From positions 3,534,001-3,598,000 of the forward strand of contig NZ_CP121194.1 in assembly GCF_039993895.1 (NCBI RefSeq): DNA of 64,000 nucleotides, written 5' to 3'. Below, one piece after another: positions 1 through 8,658 of this stretch. The DNA comes from Edaphobacter paludis (GTDB lineage: Bacteria > Acidobacteriota > Terriglobia > Terriglobales > Acidobacteriaceae). The notes under the pieces are model-generated. The model was given only the letters and a program-made list of their open reading frames with translations, did no database searches and had not been told where the DNA came from. The position numbers and the translations under genes are program-made. Every line of letters begins with the position of its first letter. Within the stretch, counting starts at the first letter, position 1.

Positions 1-624
1 ACTGCATCCTTCTGACGCTGGATATCCCGCACCGGCACGAGTACATTGGCCATGGTCTGTCAGTTCGAGACACTCGATATCAACATGCTGAGAGCCCCCC
101 AGAACAATAATCGCGTCGAGTCCATAGCCTCCAAATAATTGCGTTTTCTTATTGCAGCTTGCATAGTTTTCGCCAAGCAGCCGCGTTGGATGGTCGGCGG
201 TTCCCGATGGCACAGGCGGCATAGAGCATCGATATGGGTCGCCGGCACAGGAGCCCCACCCGTCATTTGGATTCGGCCCCTTGTAACCCATGCGATAGGG
301 CCCACCTCGTATGATGACGGTATCTCCGCCACCAATGATCCAGTGATCGTCCCCTTGCTCTTGACTCGTGAATAAGTAATAGGGATGATTAAGGGCACAG
401 GGCTGCTTTGACCCTCGGCCTGAATAGGGTGCATCTGCCCTGCCGGTGCATTGTTTACGGTCACCGCCGTCTTGCCGCACAAACCAAGTGGACAGTGAAG
501 GCCTCGTTGAAGGTGGTTCGGTCAATTTGGCTGCTGCTTGAACGGGTTGGGTCTGTCGGGGTCCAACGGTAAGAAATATAAATAACAGGCAAAAGACGCC
601 AATCGCACATCGCTTGAGCACCAT
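1..624 (-). CDS. Secreted parallel beta-helix candidate, truncated by window edge
   Basis: The reading frame is open from an ATG at 624 down to base 1 (208 codons, no stop), so the C-terminus lies outside the window. An AGGAG sits about 5 bases before the ATG. Residues 1-31 look like a Sec signal peptide (basic MVLKR start, hydrophobic core, small residues before a cut near AAA). The mature part is rich in Gly, Cys and short beta-like stretches such as GGGDTVIIRGG and HVDIECLEL, a pattern typical of right-handed beta-helix proteins, including polysaccharide lyases and surface enzymes. No catalytic residue can be assigned. It is transcribed away from the glycosyltransferase at 850. A role in processing or binding the exopolysaccharide made by the neighbouring genes is inference; the family itself is only a tentative reading. 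Confidence 0.72.
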   Translation of the reverse strand, partial: MVLKRCAIGVFCLLFIFLTVGPRQTQPVQAAAKLTEPPSTRPSLSTWFVRQDGGDRKQCTGRADAPYSGRGSKQPCALNHPYYLFTSQEQGDDHWIIGGGDTVIIRGGPYRMGYKGPNPNDGWGSCAGDPYRCSMPPVPSGTADHPTRLLGENYASCNKKTQLFGGYGLDAIIVLGGSQHVDIECLELTDHGQCTRAGAGYPASEGCS

Positions 625-849
625 TTAGACTCCTATTAATGCAATACCTGGTGAGTGATTCGGGTGATCTCAGCCCGCAGCATCCGTGTTTCACACCAAG
701 CTTGCATTGTAGCCGGGTTCATTCGATTCCCCGAAATTTTCTGCAAGTCACTATGATATGCTGGGCGTCAGGTTGTCCGGCGCCCGCATTAGCTATTCCG
801 CACCTGCTTCTACTCCCCCTCTATTGCCGCCCATAAGGAGCTTTTAGCG

Positions 850-1854
850 TTGTCATCTCCGCTGCCGCAATCGCTGAGTTTTGAGTCAGGCAAAGGCCCC
901 AGTGTACTCGTTGTCATCTTGAACTGGAACTCTCCAGAAGAGACGAAAACCGCCGTTGCATCTGTATTTGCGATGGATTACCAAAACCTCAGGGTGGCGA
1001 TCATTGAAAACGGATCAATCGACAACTCGGCGGAGATACTCAAAGAGCTTGTCAGTGACCGCGTTCAACTGATCCTCTCCCCCGAAAACCTCGGCTACAC
1101 CGGCGGTTGCAATCTTGGCTTCGACTTGGCTGTTCAGAGCAATGCCGATTATGTCTGGCTGTTGAATAGCGATGCCGTTACCGAAGCAAATGCATTGTCC
1201 TCGCTCATTCGAATCGCAGAACACGACCACACCATTGGATTGATTTCCCCTATCATCGCGACCCTACATGACCCATCAAAGTTGGTTCATGTAGTAGGAA
1301 GATTCGATCCCAAAACCCCCCGGTGTGATTCGACCAAAGATATTGAGGTTGGGCGCCGATGGATAACCAGCGATCCCGGCCAGATCATGCTGCTAGGCAC
1401 AGCCCTTCTGGTAAGAGTTGCCATGGTGCGCAAAATTGGGGGTTTCGACGCGGCGCTCTTCGCCTATTGGGAAGATACTGACCTTTCACTTAGGGCCAAC
1501 AAGGCTGGATTCCGCAACGTGGTTGACTTTAACTCCGTCGTGTATCACACGGAAAGATCAGCTAAAGAGACCCCTGACGAAATAAAACCTCATTTCTGGT
1601 ACTACATGGCGCGAAACGAGATCTATTTCTGGAAAAAGCATGTGAGCTTATTCGGCAGAATCAAGCCATTATGGTGGCAATACACGACTCAATTAAAGTT
1701 TCTAAAACTCGTTAAAGGCAACGAAGTCTCGCGCCAGGCCATTCTCGCCGGACTTTGGGATGGATGGTTCAGAAATACAGGAGCGTATCGTTCCAATCTC
1801 CGCATGCCATACCTGGCCTCCAAGATTGTTGAAGCGCACAGTGAAATCCGCTAG
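850..1854 (+). CDS. Glycosyltransferase family 2 (rhamnosyltransferase-like)
   Basis: Cytoplasmic, membrane-associated GT2 enzyme expected to add one sugar from a nucleotide-sugar donor to the growing lipid-linked repeat unit. The fold is visible from residue 18: VVILNWNSPEETKTAVASVF (nucleotide-binding strand), then WLLNSDA near residue 100 (DxD-like metal site), and FAYWEDTDLSLRANKAGFR near residue 205 (acceptor-side ED motif). The length of 334 aa is usual for the WcaE/rhamnosyltransferase group. The start is a TTG, chosen because an AAGGAG lies 9 bases upstream (835-840) and the next in-frame ATG would cut into the conserved first strand. It converges on the GT2 gene at 1851 and shares a CTAG at the two stops. 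Donor and acceptor sugars cannot be read from sequence. Confidence 0.9.
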   Translation: MSSPLPQSLSFESGKGPSVLVVILNWNSPEETKTAVASVFAMDYQNLRVAIIENGSIDNSAEILKELVSDRVQLILSPENLGYTGGCNLGFDLAVQSNADYVWLLNSDAVTEANALSSLIRIAEHDHTIGLISPIIATLHDPSKLVHVVGRFDPKTPRCDSTKDIEVGRRWITSDPGQIMLLGTALLVRVAMVRKIGGFDAALFAYWEDTDLSLRANKAGFRNVVDFNSVVYHTERSAKETPDEIKPHFWYYMARNEIYFWKKHVSLFGRIKPLWWQYTTQLKFLKLVKGNEVSRQAILAGLWDGWFRNTGAYRSNLRMPYLASKIVEAHSEIR

Positions 1855-2834
1855 GACTGGACGAACAATTTCTGCAAAAATCTAGCGATTGGTTCCGGGC
1901 TGTTAGAGATGAGGAGCTTCAGCCGCAGCTTCGGCGTCAGGTAGCGATTGGGAATCGCAGATAAGAGTTCCTTGCATGCCGTAAACCTACCCGCTGAAAA
2001 CGCGCCATAGGATGCTCCTACCCGACGAAGCGCTATTTGATCCGCCAGTAGCTCTTTCGTAGACTCTGTCACTGAATGGTTCTGAAGAGCATAATTCAAA
2101 ATCTCGATCTCGCCACACGTTGTCGCGAAAGTGCTTCCTGAAAAATTGGACGTATGCTTTCTGATTCCGACCACCGGTTCGGTAATAATCCCAATTGGAG
2201 CATGCTGAACACAGCGAAGCGCAAATTCCAGGTCCTCGGATAGCACTCGTCCAAGAGAATCCTTATAACCACCAATTCTATAAAAAAAATCTCTGGACAT
2301 CAGCGTCGTAGATGGAAAGATAGGCTGAAACGTTAATAGTTCGTCATAAAGTGATGCGCCGCATATCAAGGCAAAATCGAGCGCCTTTTCACAATGGGCA
2401 AAGAAAGTCGGCCTCGCACCATCAAACTTGGTTTCGCGGGCCCAGTTCCCTTCTGTGACGATGGAGAAGTTAGTAAATGAGTGTTGCACTTCTGGATGCC
2501 GAAGGTGAAGCTCCATCTGCTTTTCAAGCTTGTCTTGTCGCCACAGATCATCACTGTCACAGAATGCGATGTAAGGAGAAGTCGCGAACGAAGCTGCTAT
2601 ATTCCGGGCAGTGCAAACCCCGGAATTATTAATGCGATGATACTTTACCTTCGGGTAGAGCCGCGAGACCACATCTTGCGTGTCGTCCGTCGAACCGTCA
2701 TCGACCACGATGATCTCTGCAGGCGAATAGGTCTGTGAAAGAATTGAGTCAAGAGTCTCAGGGAGGAAATGCGCTCGATTATAGGTCGGCACTAATACGC
2801 TGACCGCCGACTCAGGTGTTTCCCAATGCCCCAT
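1851..2834 (-). CDS. Glycosyltransferase family 2
   Basis: A GT-A fold family 2 glycosyltransferase for exopolysaccharide assembly on the cytoplasmic face. Residues 10-45 show SVLVPTYNRAHFLPETLDSI and then IIVVDDGSTDDT, the classic donor-binding region. FCDSDDLW near residue 92 is the DxD metal site, and the segment around LSEDLEFALRC near residue 200 matches the acceptor ED motif. At 327 aa it has the family length. It is the third gene of a minus-strand unit flippase (5599) - GT4 (4073) - GT2 (2834), with 48 bases between the GT4 stop and this ATG. An AGG-rich stretch (GGTAGGAACGAGTT) precedes the ATG. Its stop shares CTAG with the convergent GT2 gene. Confidence 0.9.
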   Translation of the reverse strand: MGHWETPESAVSVLVPTYNRAHFLPETLDSILSQTYSPAEIIVVDDGSTDDTQDVVSRLYPKVKYHRINNSGVCTARNIAASFATSPYIAFCDSDDLWRQDKLEKQMELHLRHPEVQHSFTNFSIVTEGNWARETKFDGARPTFFAHCEKALDFALICGASLYDELLTFQPIFPSTTLMSRDFFYRIGGYKDSLGRVLSEDLEFALRCVQHAPIGIITEPVVGIRKHTSNFSGSTFATTCGEIEILNYALQNHSVTESTKELLADQIALRRVGASYGAFSAGRFTACKELLSAIPNRYLTPKLRLKLLISNSPEPIARFLQKLFVQS

Positions 2835-2882
2835 AACTCGTTCCTACCTCTAACCTGCGGCTACAGTCCCTATTGCCCGATA

Positions 2883-4073
2883 TTATCGCTTCGAAGCAAC
2901 AATATCGGCACTTATCTGGCCCAGCAGTGCTGCACGTGTATCCCAGTCAAATTCCGTCCTTGCCCGCTGCAATCCTTTCGCTCCCATACTCTCCCGCAAA
3001 CTGGCGTCCATAAGCAATCGTTGCAGGGCATCCCGTAATTCAAAGTCTTCATCGCTATCGACTAGAAATCCTGACTCGCCTTCAGCGACAGCTTCAGCGG
3101 TTCCCCCGGAACGTCCGCCGATGACTGGCTTGCCCGCGGCATTTGCTTCCAGAAATACCATCCCAAAACCTTCAATGTCACCCGCCTCTTCGGTGTTAGG
3201 CATCACAACAATATCAGCCATATTATAGTGTTGGTTCAACTTATCATCCGCAACAAACCCAGCAAAGACCACCTTATCCCGAAGGTTGAGTTGGTTAGCG
3301 AGATCGCGCAGTTCTGCTTCGATTGACCCACGACCCACGATTACATACTTGAACGGCGATACCTCTGACCGAAGTGCCGCTAAAGCCCGCATGACCCGCG
3401 CGTGTCCCTTACGTGGGACTAGTCGCGCTACCGTCATCACCACAAGTTCGTTACTCTCAATGTTGTAGTGTTGACGCAGACTTGAATCAGCCGCAACTGG
3501 ATAGAACACACTCGTATCCAGGCCTGGAGTTATCTTGTGGATCTTATCCCGCTGAATTCCTATCCGTATTAAGTTCTCAATTGCAAAGGCGCCGTTTGCA
3601 ACGACTGCGTCCGAATTTCGATAAATAAAGTTTCGTAGCCGAGGCTGAAATCTTCGTTTGTCCGTCAGCGTGATGTCTTCTCCATGACAGTATGCGACAT
3701 ACGGTATCCCTAACAACTTTTTCAGTATTACCCCGATCATCCCCCCCGGATAAAGGTCTCCGCAATGGATAATGTCTGGACGATGAAACACCGAATCGAC
3801 GAACGCTGTCAGTAATGGGCCGGCAATCTTTGGGAGTTGGGAATAACTCAGATCGGGCAACGGGGTAAAGCGCCGTTTAATTTTGAATGTGGCCGTTTGT
3901 TCTCTTGTGTCGAATTCCTGCCATCCTGGTACCTTGCTCGTCTCAATGGTAACTTCGTGGCCCAGGCCTGCAATTCGCTTAAATAAATTGTAGTAGTAAA
4001 AGCGGGAACCTCCCGCATGGGGAAGGAAAGTATCGGTAAGCACCACGACTCGCAAGCGGTCCGTCTTTTTCAT
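2883..4073 (-). CDS. Glycosyltransferase family 4
   Basis: Retaining GT-B glycosyltransferase of the GT4 family (396 aa), expected to act in repeat-unit synthesis. The N-terminal Rossmann domain starts at LRVVVLTDTFLPHAGG with the glycine-rich acceptor loop. The C-terminal donor domain carries VVMTVARLVPRKGHARVM (phosphate-binding RKG) and the EX7E-type segment EEAGDIEGFGMVFLEANAAG, followed by KPVIGGRSGGTAEAV. A longer frame with 13 extra codons exists upstream, but the ATG at 4073 overlaps the stop of the flippase gene as ATGA. That is the expected translational coupling, so this start was chosen. Substrates are unknown. Confidence 0.92.
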   Translation of the reverse strand: MKKTDRLRVVVLTDTFLPHAGGSRFYYYNLFKRIAGLGHEVTIETSKVPGWQEFDTREQTATFKIKRRFTPLPDLSYSQLPKIAGPLLTAFVDSVFHRPDIIHCGDLYPGGMIGVILKKLLGIPYVAYCHGEDITLTDKRRFQPRLRNFIYRNSDAVVANGAFAIENLIRIGIQRDKIHKITPGLDTSVFYPVAADSSLRQHYNIESNELVVMTVARLVPRKGHARVMRALAALRSEVSPFKYVIVGRGSIEAELRDLANQLNLRDKVVFAGFVADDKLNQHYNMADIVVMPNTEEAGDIEGFGMVFLEANAAGKPVIGGRSGGTAEAVAEGESGFLVDSDEDFELRDALQRLLMDASLRESMGAKGLQRARTEFDWDTRAALLGQISADIVASKR

Positions 4074-5599
4074 AATGTGGCCTCTGCTTGTACTCGTCTC
4101 GATTGGCGCCACTTCTGGAAGAGAGCGTGTGCATCATTGCGAAATACGAGCAATAGGCAAATTACGTACACGGGGAGCGTTGCGAGAATCTGACCAAAGA
4201 AAATAATCATATTAGGGGCATGCCAGAATCTATCCGCTAGGATGCTGGCGATGCCATAGGGAACGACGCACAGAGTCACCTTTGTCCAACCCTCCCATAA
4301 GAACCGGCCAACAGACACTCCAAGAATTTTATGAACATAGCGCGGCCAGAAAATCATATAGATAACGGCAGTGGAAAGTGATGTGCCCCAGGCTACCCCA
4401 TAGAGCCCTACCGTCTCCACCAGGACGAGACTGAGACCAAGATTAACGAGCGCTTCAATCACTGCCCATTTCGCCACGGGCTTGTGCTTTCCGATCGCCA
4501 TCATGATGGCGCCAGCCGTCGAACTTGCCACACTGAAAAACTGGGCGATCATCAAAATCTGTAGTACTGTCCCGGACGTCTCGCTATATTCTTGACCAAC
4601 CCATAGTCCGATAAAGGTTTTACCGCGAAAGAGCAGTGCAACACTGATGGGCAACATCAGGGCGAGCGTACCCTGGGTTCCGCGTATCAGCAATTTTCTA
4701 AGCTCGTCAAACTGACCTGATGCTTCCAGATTGCTCGCCAGTGGCGCGAAGGTAGTGGATACCGCGGAGGAAACCTGGCTTGAATACGAAACAAGGCTGC
4801 TGCCGATCGAATAAAACGCAACCAACCCCACCGACAAAAATGCGCCCACCGCAAGGTTGTCCGTATTAATGATGACCTGTACAGCAATAATCAAGACAAA
4901 TGTCGTGAAGCTATACGACCAGATTGCCTTTAGGATCTCCCCACGTGGACGCCGCACTGGCACTCTGGAAGCCGGAAACATCTTCAACGCGATGGCCGCG
5001 GTGACCAGCCCCGTCAAGAGAACGACCGTAAACTCCCAATAAGCGAGCGCCACCAATCCTCTGCCACTGCGCAGCAGGAGCAGAACGCCGCCTGCACGGG
5101 CAAGGGTTTGCATCACTGTTACCCAACTCAAGATGTCGAAGCGGTGAATTGCTGCAAGCACGGCACCAAAGACGCCCGAAATGAGAGTGACGGCGATTCC
5201 CAGCGCGCACATCAATACGGTTATCTGGGAAGCTCTTCGCAGATCGGAGGGGACCTTGAACAGATGAGGGAAGGAAAGCGCCAGCAGGATACTGATAACC
5301 ACGACCACCGCTGAAATGAGCAGCCTGAACCATAGCGCAGCACCGATAGCCGCCTGCGCGTCTTCAAGATTCCCTTCCGCGTCTGCTTTGGAGACAAACC
5401 GTATAACCGCACTGCGCAGCCCCAGATCAAGAAGATTCAGGTACGCCACCGTCGAAACCGCAAGTATCCAGACGCCGTACGCCGCAGAGCCGAGGTGCCG
5501 CACTACGAATGGAGTGAGGAAGAACGGCACCACCATGCCGACTGCCACAGCTGCCCAATTCATGAGTACATTGAATGCAAAACGCTTAGTATTAGCCAT
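4070..5599 (-). CDS. Polysaccharide flippase, Wzx/MOP superfamily
   Basis: Integral inner-membrane protein of about 509 aa with 12-14 hydrophobic segments spread over the whole length. It starts MANTKRFAFNVLMNWAAV and continues with the VVPFFLTPFVVRHLG motif typical of Wzx and PST-type lipid-linked oligosaccharide flippases. The role is to move undecaprenyl-linked repeat units from the cytoplasmic to the periplasmic face, where a Wzy polymerase extends them. A TTG seven codons upstream is also possible, but the ATG at 5599 has an AGG just upstream and begins the usual N-terminal basic segment. It is the first gene of a three-gene minus-strand unit and overlaps the next gene by four bases. Confidence 0.9.
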   Translation of the reverse strand: MANTKRFAFNVLMNWAAVAVGMVVPFFLTPFVVRHLGSAAYGVWILAVSTVAYLNLLDLGLRSAVIRFVSKADAEGNLEDAQAAIGAALWFRLLISAVVVVISILLALSFPHLFKVPSDLRRASQITVLMCALGIAVTLISGVFGAVLAAIHRFDILSWVTVMQTLARAGGVLLLLRSGRGLVALAYWEFTVVLLTGLVTAAIALKMFPASRVPVRRPRGEILKAIWSYSFTTFVLIIAVQVIINTDNLAVGAFLSVGLVAFYSIGSSLVSYSSQVSSAVSTTFAPLASNLEASGQFDELRKLLIRGTQGTLALMLPISVALLFRGKTFIGLWVGQEYSETSGTVLQILMIAQFFSVASSTAGAIMMAIGKHKPVAKWAVIEALVNLGLSLVLVETVGLYGVAWGTSLSTAVIYMIFWPRYVHKILGVSVGRFLWEGWTKVTLCVVPYGIASILADRFWHAPNMIIFFGQILATLPVYVICLLLVFRNDAHALFQKWRQSRRVQAEATL

Positions 5600-6100
5600 G
5601 AGCCTATGTATTGCAGACAAATATTGTTGGTATCAGCGATAAAAGTAAACGATATTAGCCATTCCCCAAATGGGAGGCATAGTCTGCATCCCTCTAGAGT
5701 TCCACCATATATAGCTATCAGATGAGAGAGGCTCTTCGCTTCTATCATCATATACAGTGGCAATTTTCTCCAAATAAGGAAGGGTCTTCCTATACCACTT
5801 GAGTCGCAGACTCATCGTTGGATCGGCAAATCGATGTCACGTATCATGAGGGGAGCAGCACCGATCCGCCCCTTGCATCTCGCAAAGCAAGAGAATATCT
5901 GATCTGTGTAGCGCTAAATGAATAGCAGGGCCCATTTGGCCGCGCCTGCAAGGGAAGTTTGTGAACATTAAGCTGACTGTCTGGACTTGCGCGTGGTGCG
6001 ATCCTTGCGATCTTGCTGGCCCTCCGGTCCATTGCCGTCATTCATTCTTCCCCCCGTACGGGTTTTCAACGAATACGCTTCTGGCTTCCCGGAGCGCTCG
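5600..6100. other. Gene-free spacer between divergent flippase and GT2 genes
   Basis: About 500 bases between two divergently transcribed genes, which must hold promoters for both. The stretch 5600-5850 is AT-richer than its surroundings. Several short open frames exist here, but they lack ribosome-binding sites and recognisable protein character. I see no RNA gene, strong hairpin or clear consensus promoter. Confidence 0.5.
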
Positions 6101-7213
6101 ATGAGATCACTTTTCTGGATCTCCTTCGCCGTTGTGGCATATGCCTACTTTGGTTATGCCGTCTGGCTGTGGCTTTACGCCCGCATACGCAACAATCCCA
6201 TTCGGAAACAGGCGATAACGCCAACGGTTTCCATTATCATCGCCGCACGCAACGAGGAAGCAAATCTCCCGGCCAAGCTCAAGAATCTTAGCCTCCTTGA
6301 CTATCCGCGCGGTCACTTGCAAGTCGTAATCACCTCAGATGGTTCAACGGACCGCACTGCGGATATCCTTCGTGAAAACTCGGCCACAATCACTTCTGTC
6401 ATCCTCGATGAATCCCACGGTAAAGCCTTGGCTCTGAACCACGCTGTCCGACAAGCGACTGGCGAAATCCTCGTCTTCCTGGATGCACGCCAGTCGATAG
6501 AGGCCAACGCTGTTTCGGAATTGGCCTCCTGCTTCGCAGACCTGCAGGTGGGCGCGGTCAGCGGCGATCTTTTACTCGAAGCCGCGCCTGGACTGCCATC
6601 TACGGACGGACTCGGCATCTATTGGAAGATTGAAAAGGCAATTCGCAAGCTCGAATCCGCTTCGGGTTCAGTTGTAGGGGTGACAGGAGCTATCTACGCT
6701 ATCCGGCGCGAACTGTACACGGAGATCCCTGCCGGGACCATCCTTGACGACGTCTTTATTCCGATGAATGTGGTGCGCGCCGGTCAGCGGGTCATATTCC
6801 AACCCTCTGCCATTGCGCGAGATCGGCTTTTCAGCGAAAAAGGAAAGGAGTTTTCCAGAAAAGTCCGCACCTTGACCGGCAACTACCAATTGCTCCGAAT
6901 TTCACCCTGGCTGCTCTCCCCCGAGAATCCGCTCCTCTTTCGCTTCATCAGCCACAAACTCCTACGGCTTCTGGTTCCGCTGCTTCTATTTGTCATGATC
7001 GCAACATCAGCGCTAGCCGGGGGTTCTTTCTATCGGGCAATTCTCTTCGTCCAGGTACTTTTCTACCTGCTGGCTGCCCTCGGAAGCCTGGCCGGCCCTC
7101 TTGGGAAATTCAAGCCGATCGCCATAGCCAATACCTTTGTCGTACTAAATGCAGCTGCGGTGCTCGCCTTCTATAATTTCATTACCAGGCGGAGTAGGGT
7201 ATGGGTCAGATGA
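6101..7213 (+). CDS. Membrane glycosyltransferase family 2 with C-terminal TM segments
   Basis: A 370-aa GT2 protein with an N-terminal membrane segment (residues 3-25, FWISFAVVAYAYFGYAVWLW), a cytoplasmic catalytic domain, and two or three C-terminal hydrophobic spans. The layout resembles processive synthases such as IcaA or hyaluronan synthase. Visible motifs are VSIIIAARNEEANLPAKL, TSDGSTDRTADIL, VFLDARQSIE (DxD position) and LDDVFIPM (acceptor D). The usual QxxRW is not obvious; the equivalent stretch reads RKVRTLTGNYQLL. The start at 6101 was chosen because GGAG lies 6 bases upstream and the protein then begins with a membrane segment; a TTG-started version 38 codons longer has no support. 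The neighbour downstream is a polymerase/ligase. Confidence 0.85.
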   Translation: MRSLFWISFAVVAYAYFGYAVWLWLYARIRNNPIRKQAITPTVSIIIAARNEEANLPAKLKNLSLLDYPRGHLQVVITSDGSTDRTADILRENSATITSVILDESHGKALALNHAVRQATGEILVFLDARQSIEANAVSELASCFADLQVGAVSGDLLLEAAPGLPSTDGLGIYWKIEKAIRKLESASGSVVGVTGAIYAIRRELYTEIPAGTILDDVFIPMNVVRAGQRVIFQPSAIARDRLFSEKGKEFSRKVRTLTGNYQLLRISPWLLSPENPLLFRFISHKLLRLLVPLLLFVMIATSALAGGSFYRAILFVQVLFYLLAALGSLAGPLGKFKPIAIANTFVVLNAAAVLAFYNFITRRSRVWVR

Positions 7214-7272
7214 ACTTATCTCTTTTGCCAGAATCTTGCTTTCTTACTTCTTAACCGCTGGGAGATGATGTC

Positions 7273-8613
7273 GTGGGAACAGGAATTGGACACTATATCC
7301 CGTTGGCTTTTTACCTGGGCTGCTTCGTCATGGCAATTCGCGCCCTGACGGGAAAACCACTCCAGACATTTTATTTCGTCATTCTGTTGATCCCCTACCG
7401 CACCATGCGGGATCATTTTCTCGGCTATCCTCTGGGCCCTAACGTTCTGACGATTCTGGTACTTTCGATCATTGTCGGGGCGATTATCCAAGGGAAAAGG
7501 CTTCCGAAGTCACGCCTCTACCTCATTTGGCTCATCATGGGGGTCTATCTCTATTTTTCGATGTGGCTCGGGTTTGCGCTCGGCCATGCAAACGCGCCCC
7601 TTTGGATCCATGACCTCAACTTCTCAACATGGAAAGACTACATGATGATTCCGCTGATTTTTGTCGCAGCGGGATTAGTTGTCGAAGACAGGAAGGCTGT
7701 TCGAAACGTAATCCTGTTTACAGCGATTTCATTGCTGGCCATCGACCGAAGCTCATTGATGGATAGCATGTCGCGAACCTGGGGGAGTTTTGACGAGAGT
7801 AAGCGTGACGGCGGCCCGCTCGGGTTCGCAGGCGCAAATGGCCTTGCGGCATTCCTGGCCCAGTTTGCCATGTTTTTCTGGGGCTTCGGGCAGTTTCTTA
7901 AACGCAAAAAGGCCCGATTGCTGTGTTATGCGTTGGTCGCTACCACCCTGTTTGCGACCATGTACACCTTTTCCCGTGCAGCTTACCTCGCAGTCGTGGT
8001 CGTCGCGGTTCTGCTCGGCATAATGAAGGATCGAAAGCTTATTCCTATCATTGCCATCTTTTTGTTTACCTGGCAGGCTATCGTGCCGGTCGCCGTAAAC
8101 GAGCGGATCTCCATGACAAGAGATTCTAACGGCCAGCTTGAAGCGTCTGCGCAGGAACGCGTCGATCTCTGGGAAAACGCCAAGAAATCCTTCTACAGCG
8201 AGCCAATCTTCGGGAACGGCTATGCAACCTTCCAATACGGAGACCATGTCGCCGATCTGAAAGATACTCATAACTGGTATGTTAAAGTTCTCGTTGAAAC
8301 AGGCATTGTGGGCGGTCTGCTTGCCCTCCTGATGCTTCAACAGATGCTTGCCCTGTCCTATGGACTCTTCAGGCGAGCAAAGGACCCTCTTTACAGGGGT
8401 TTCGGTTTTGGCCTTTTTCTTACCATCTGCGCCAGTATTATTCTCAACTGCTTTGGTGACCGATGGACCTACGTTGAAGTCACCGGACTCATTTGGGCTC
8501 TCGTTGGCACTGCTGCATCAGCGGCAAATTTCGTTGAGGCCCCGTCGACGGACGCAAAGCTTGCGGCACTCGATTCAAGCACCGCCGTCAATCCATACAT
8601 GGCTTATCACTAA
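7273..8613 (+). CDS. O-antigen polymerase/ligase family membrane protein (Wzy/WaaL-like)
   Basis: A 446-aa inner-membrane protein with about ten to twelve hydrophobic segments and a large periplasmic loop around residues 275-340, the layout of Wzy polymerases and WaaL ligases. The loop holds RVDLWENAKKSFYSEPIFGN and later DTHNWYVKVLVETGIVGGL. This H-N-x-Y/W followed by ETG is the usual signature of the O-antigen ligase domain (Wzy_C). The start is a GTG at 7273 with GGGAG eight bases upstream; the two nearby ATGs are out of frame. A second protein of this class lies at 16089-17417, so one may polymerise and the other ligate; which does which cannot be decided here. Confidence 0.85.
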   Translation: MGTGIGHYIPLAFYLGCFVMAIRALTGKPLQTFYFVILLIPYRTMRDHFLGYPLGPNVLTILVLSIIVGAIIQGKRLPKSRLYLIWLIMGVYLYFSMWLGFALGHANAPLWIHDLNFSTWKDYMMIPLIFVAAGLVVEDRKAVRNVILFTAISLLAIDRSSLMDSMSRTWGSFDESKRDGGPLGFAGANGLAAFLAQFAMFFWGFGQFLKRKKARLLCYALVATTLFATMYTFSRAAYLAVVVVAVLLGIMKDRKLIPIIAIFLFTWQAIVPVAVNERISMTRDSNGQLEASAQERVDLWENAKKSFYSEPIFGNGYATFQYGDHVADLKDTHNWYVKVLVETGIVGGLLALLMLQQMLALSYGLFRRAKDPLYRGFGFGLFLTICASIILNCFGDRWTYVEVTGLIWALVGTAASAANFVEAPSTDAKLAALDSSTAVNPYMAYH

Positions 8614-8658
8614 GTTTTACCGTTCTTATTACTTGCACCACGAGTTCTTCCAGCCGCC

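Noticed and set aside
639..836. A 65-codon plus-strand frame between the beta-helix gene and the first glycosyltransferase
   Set aside because: It lies in the divergent promoter region and has no ribosome-binding site or protein-like pattern.
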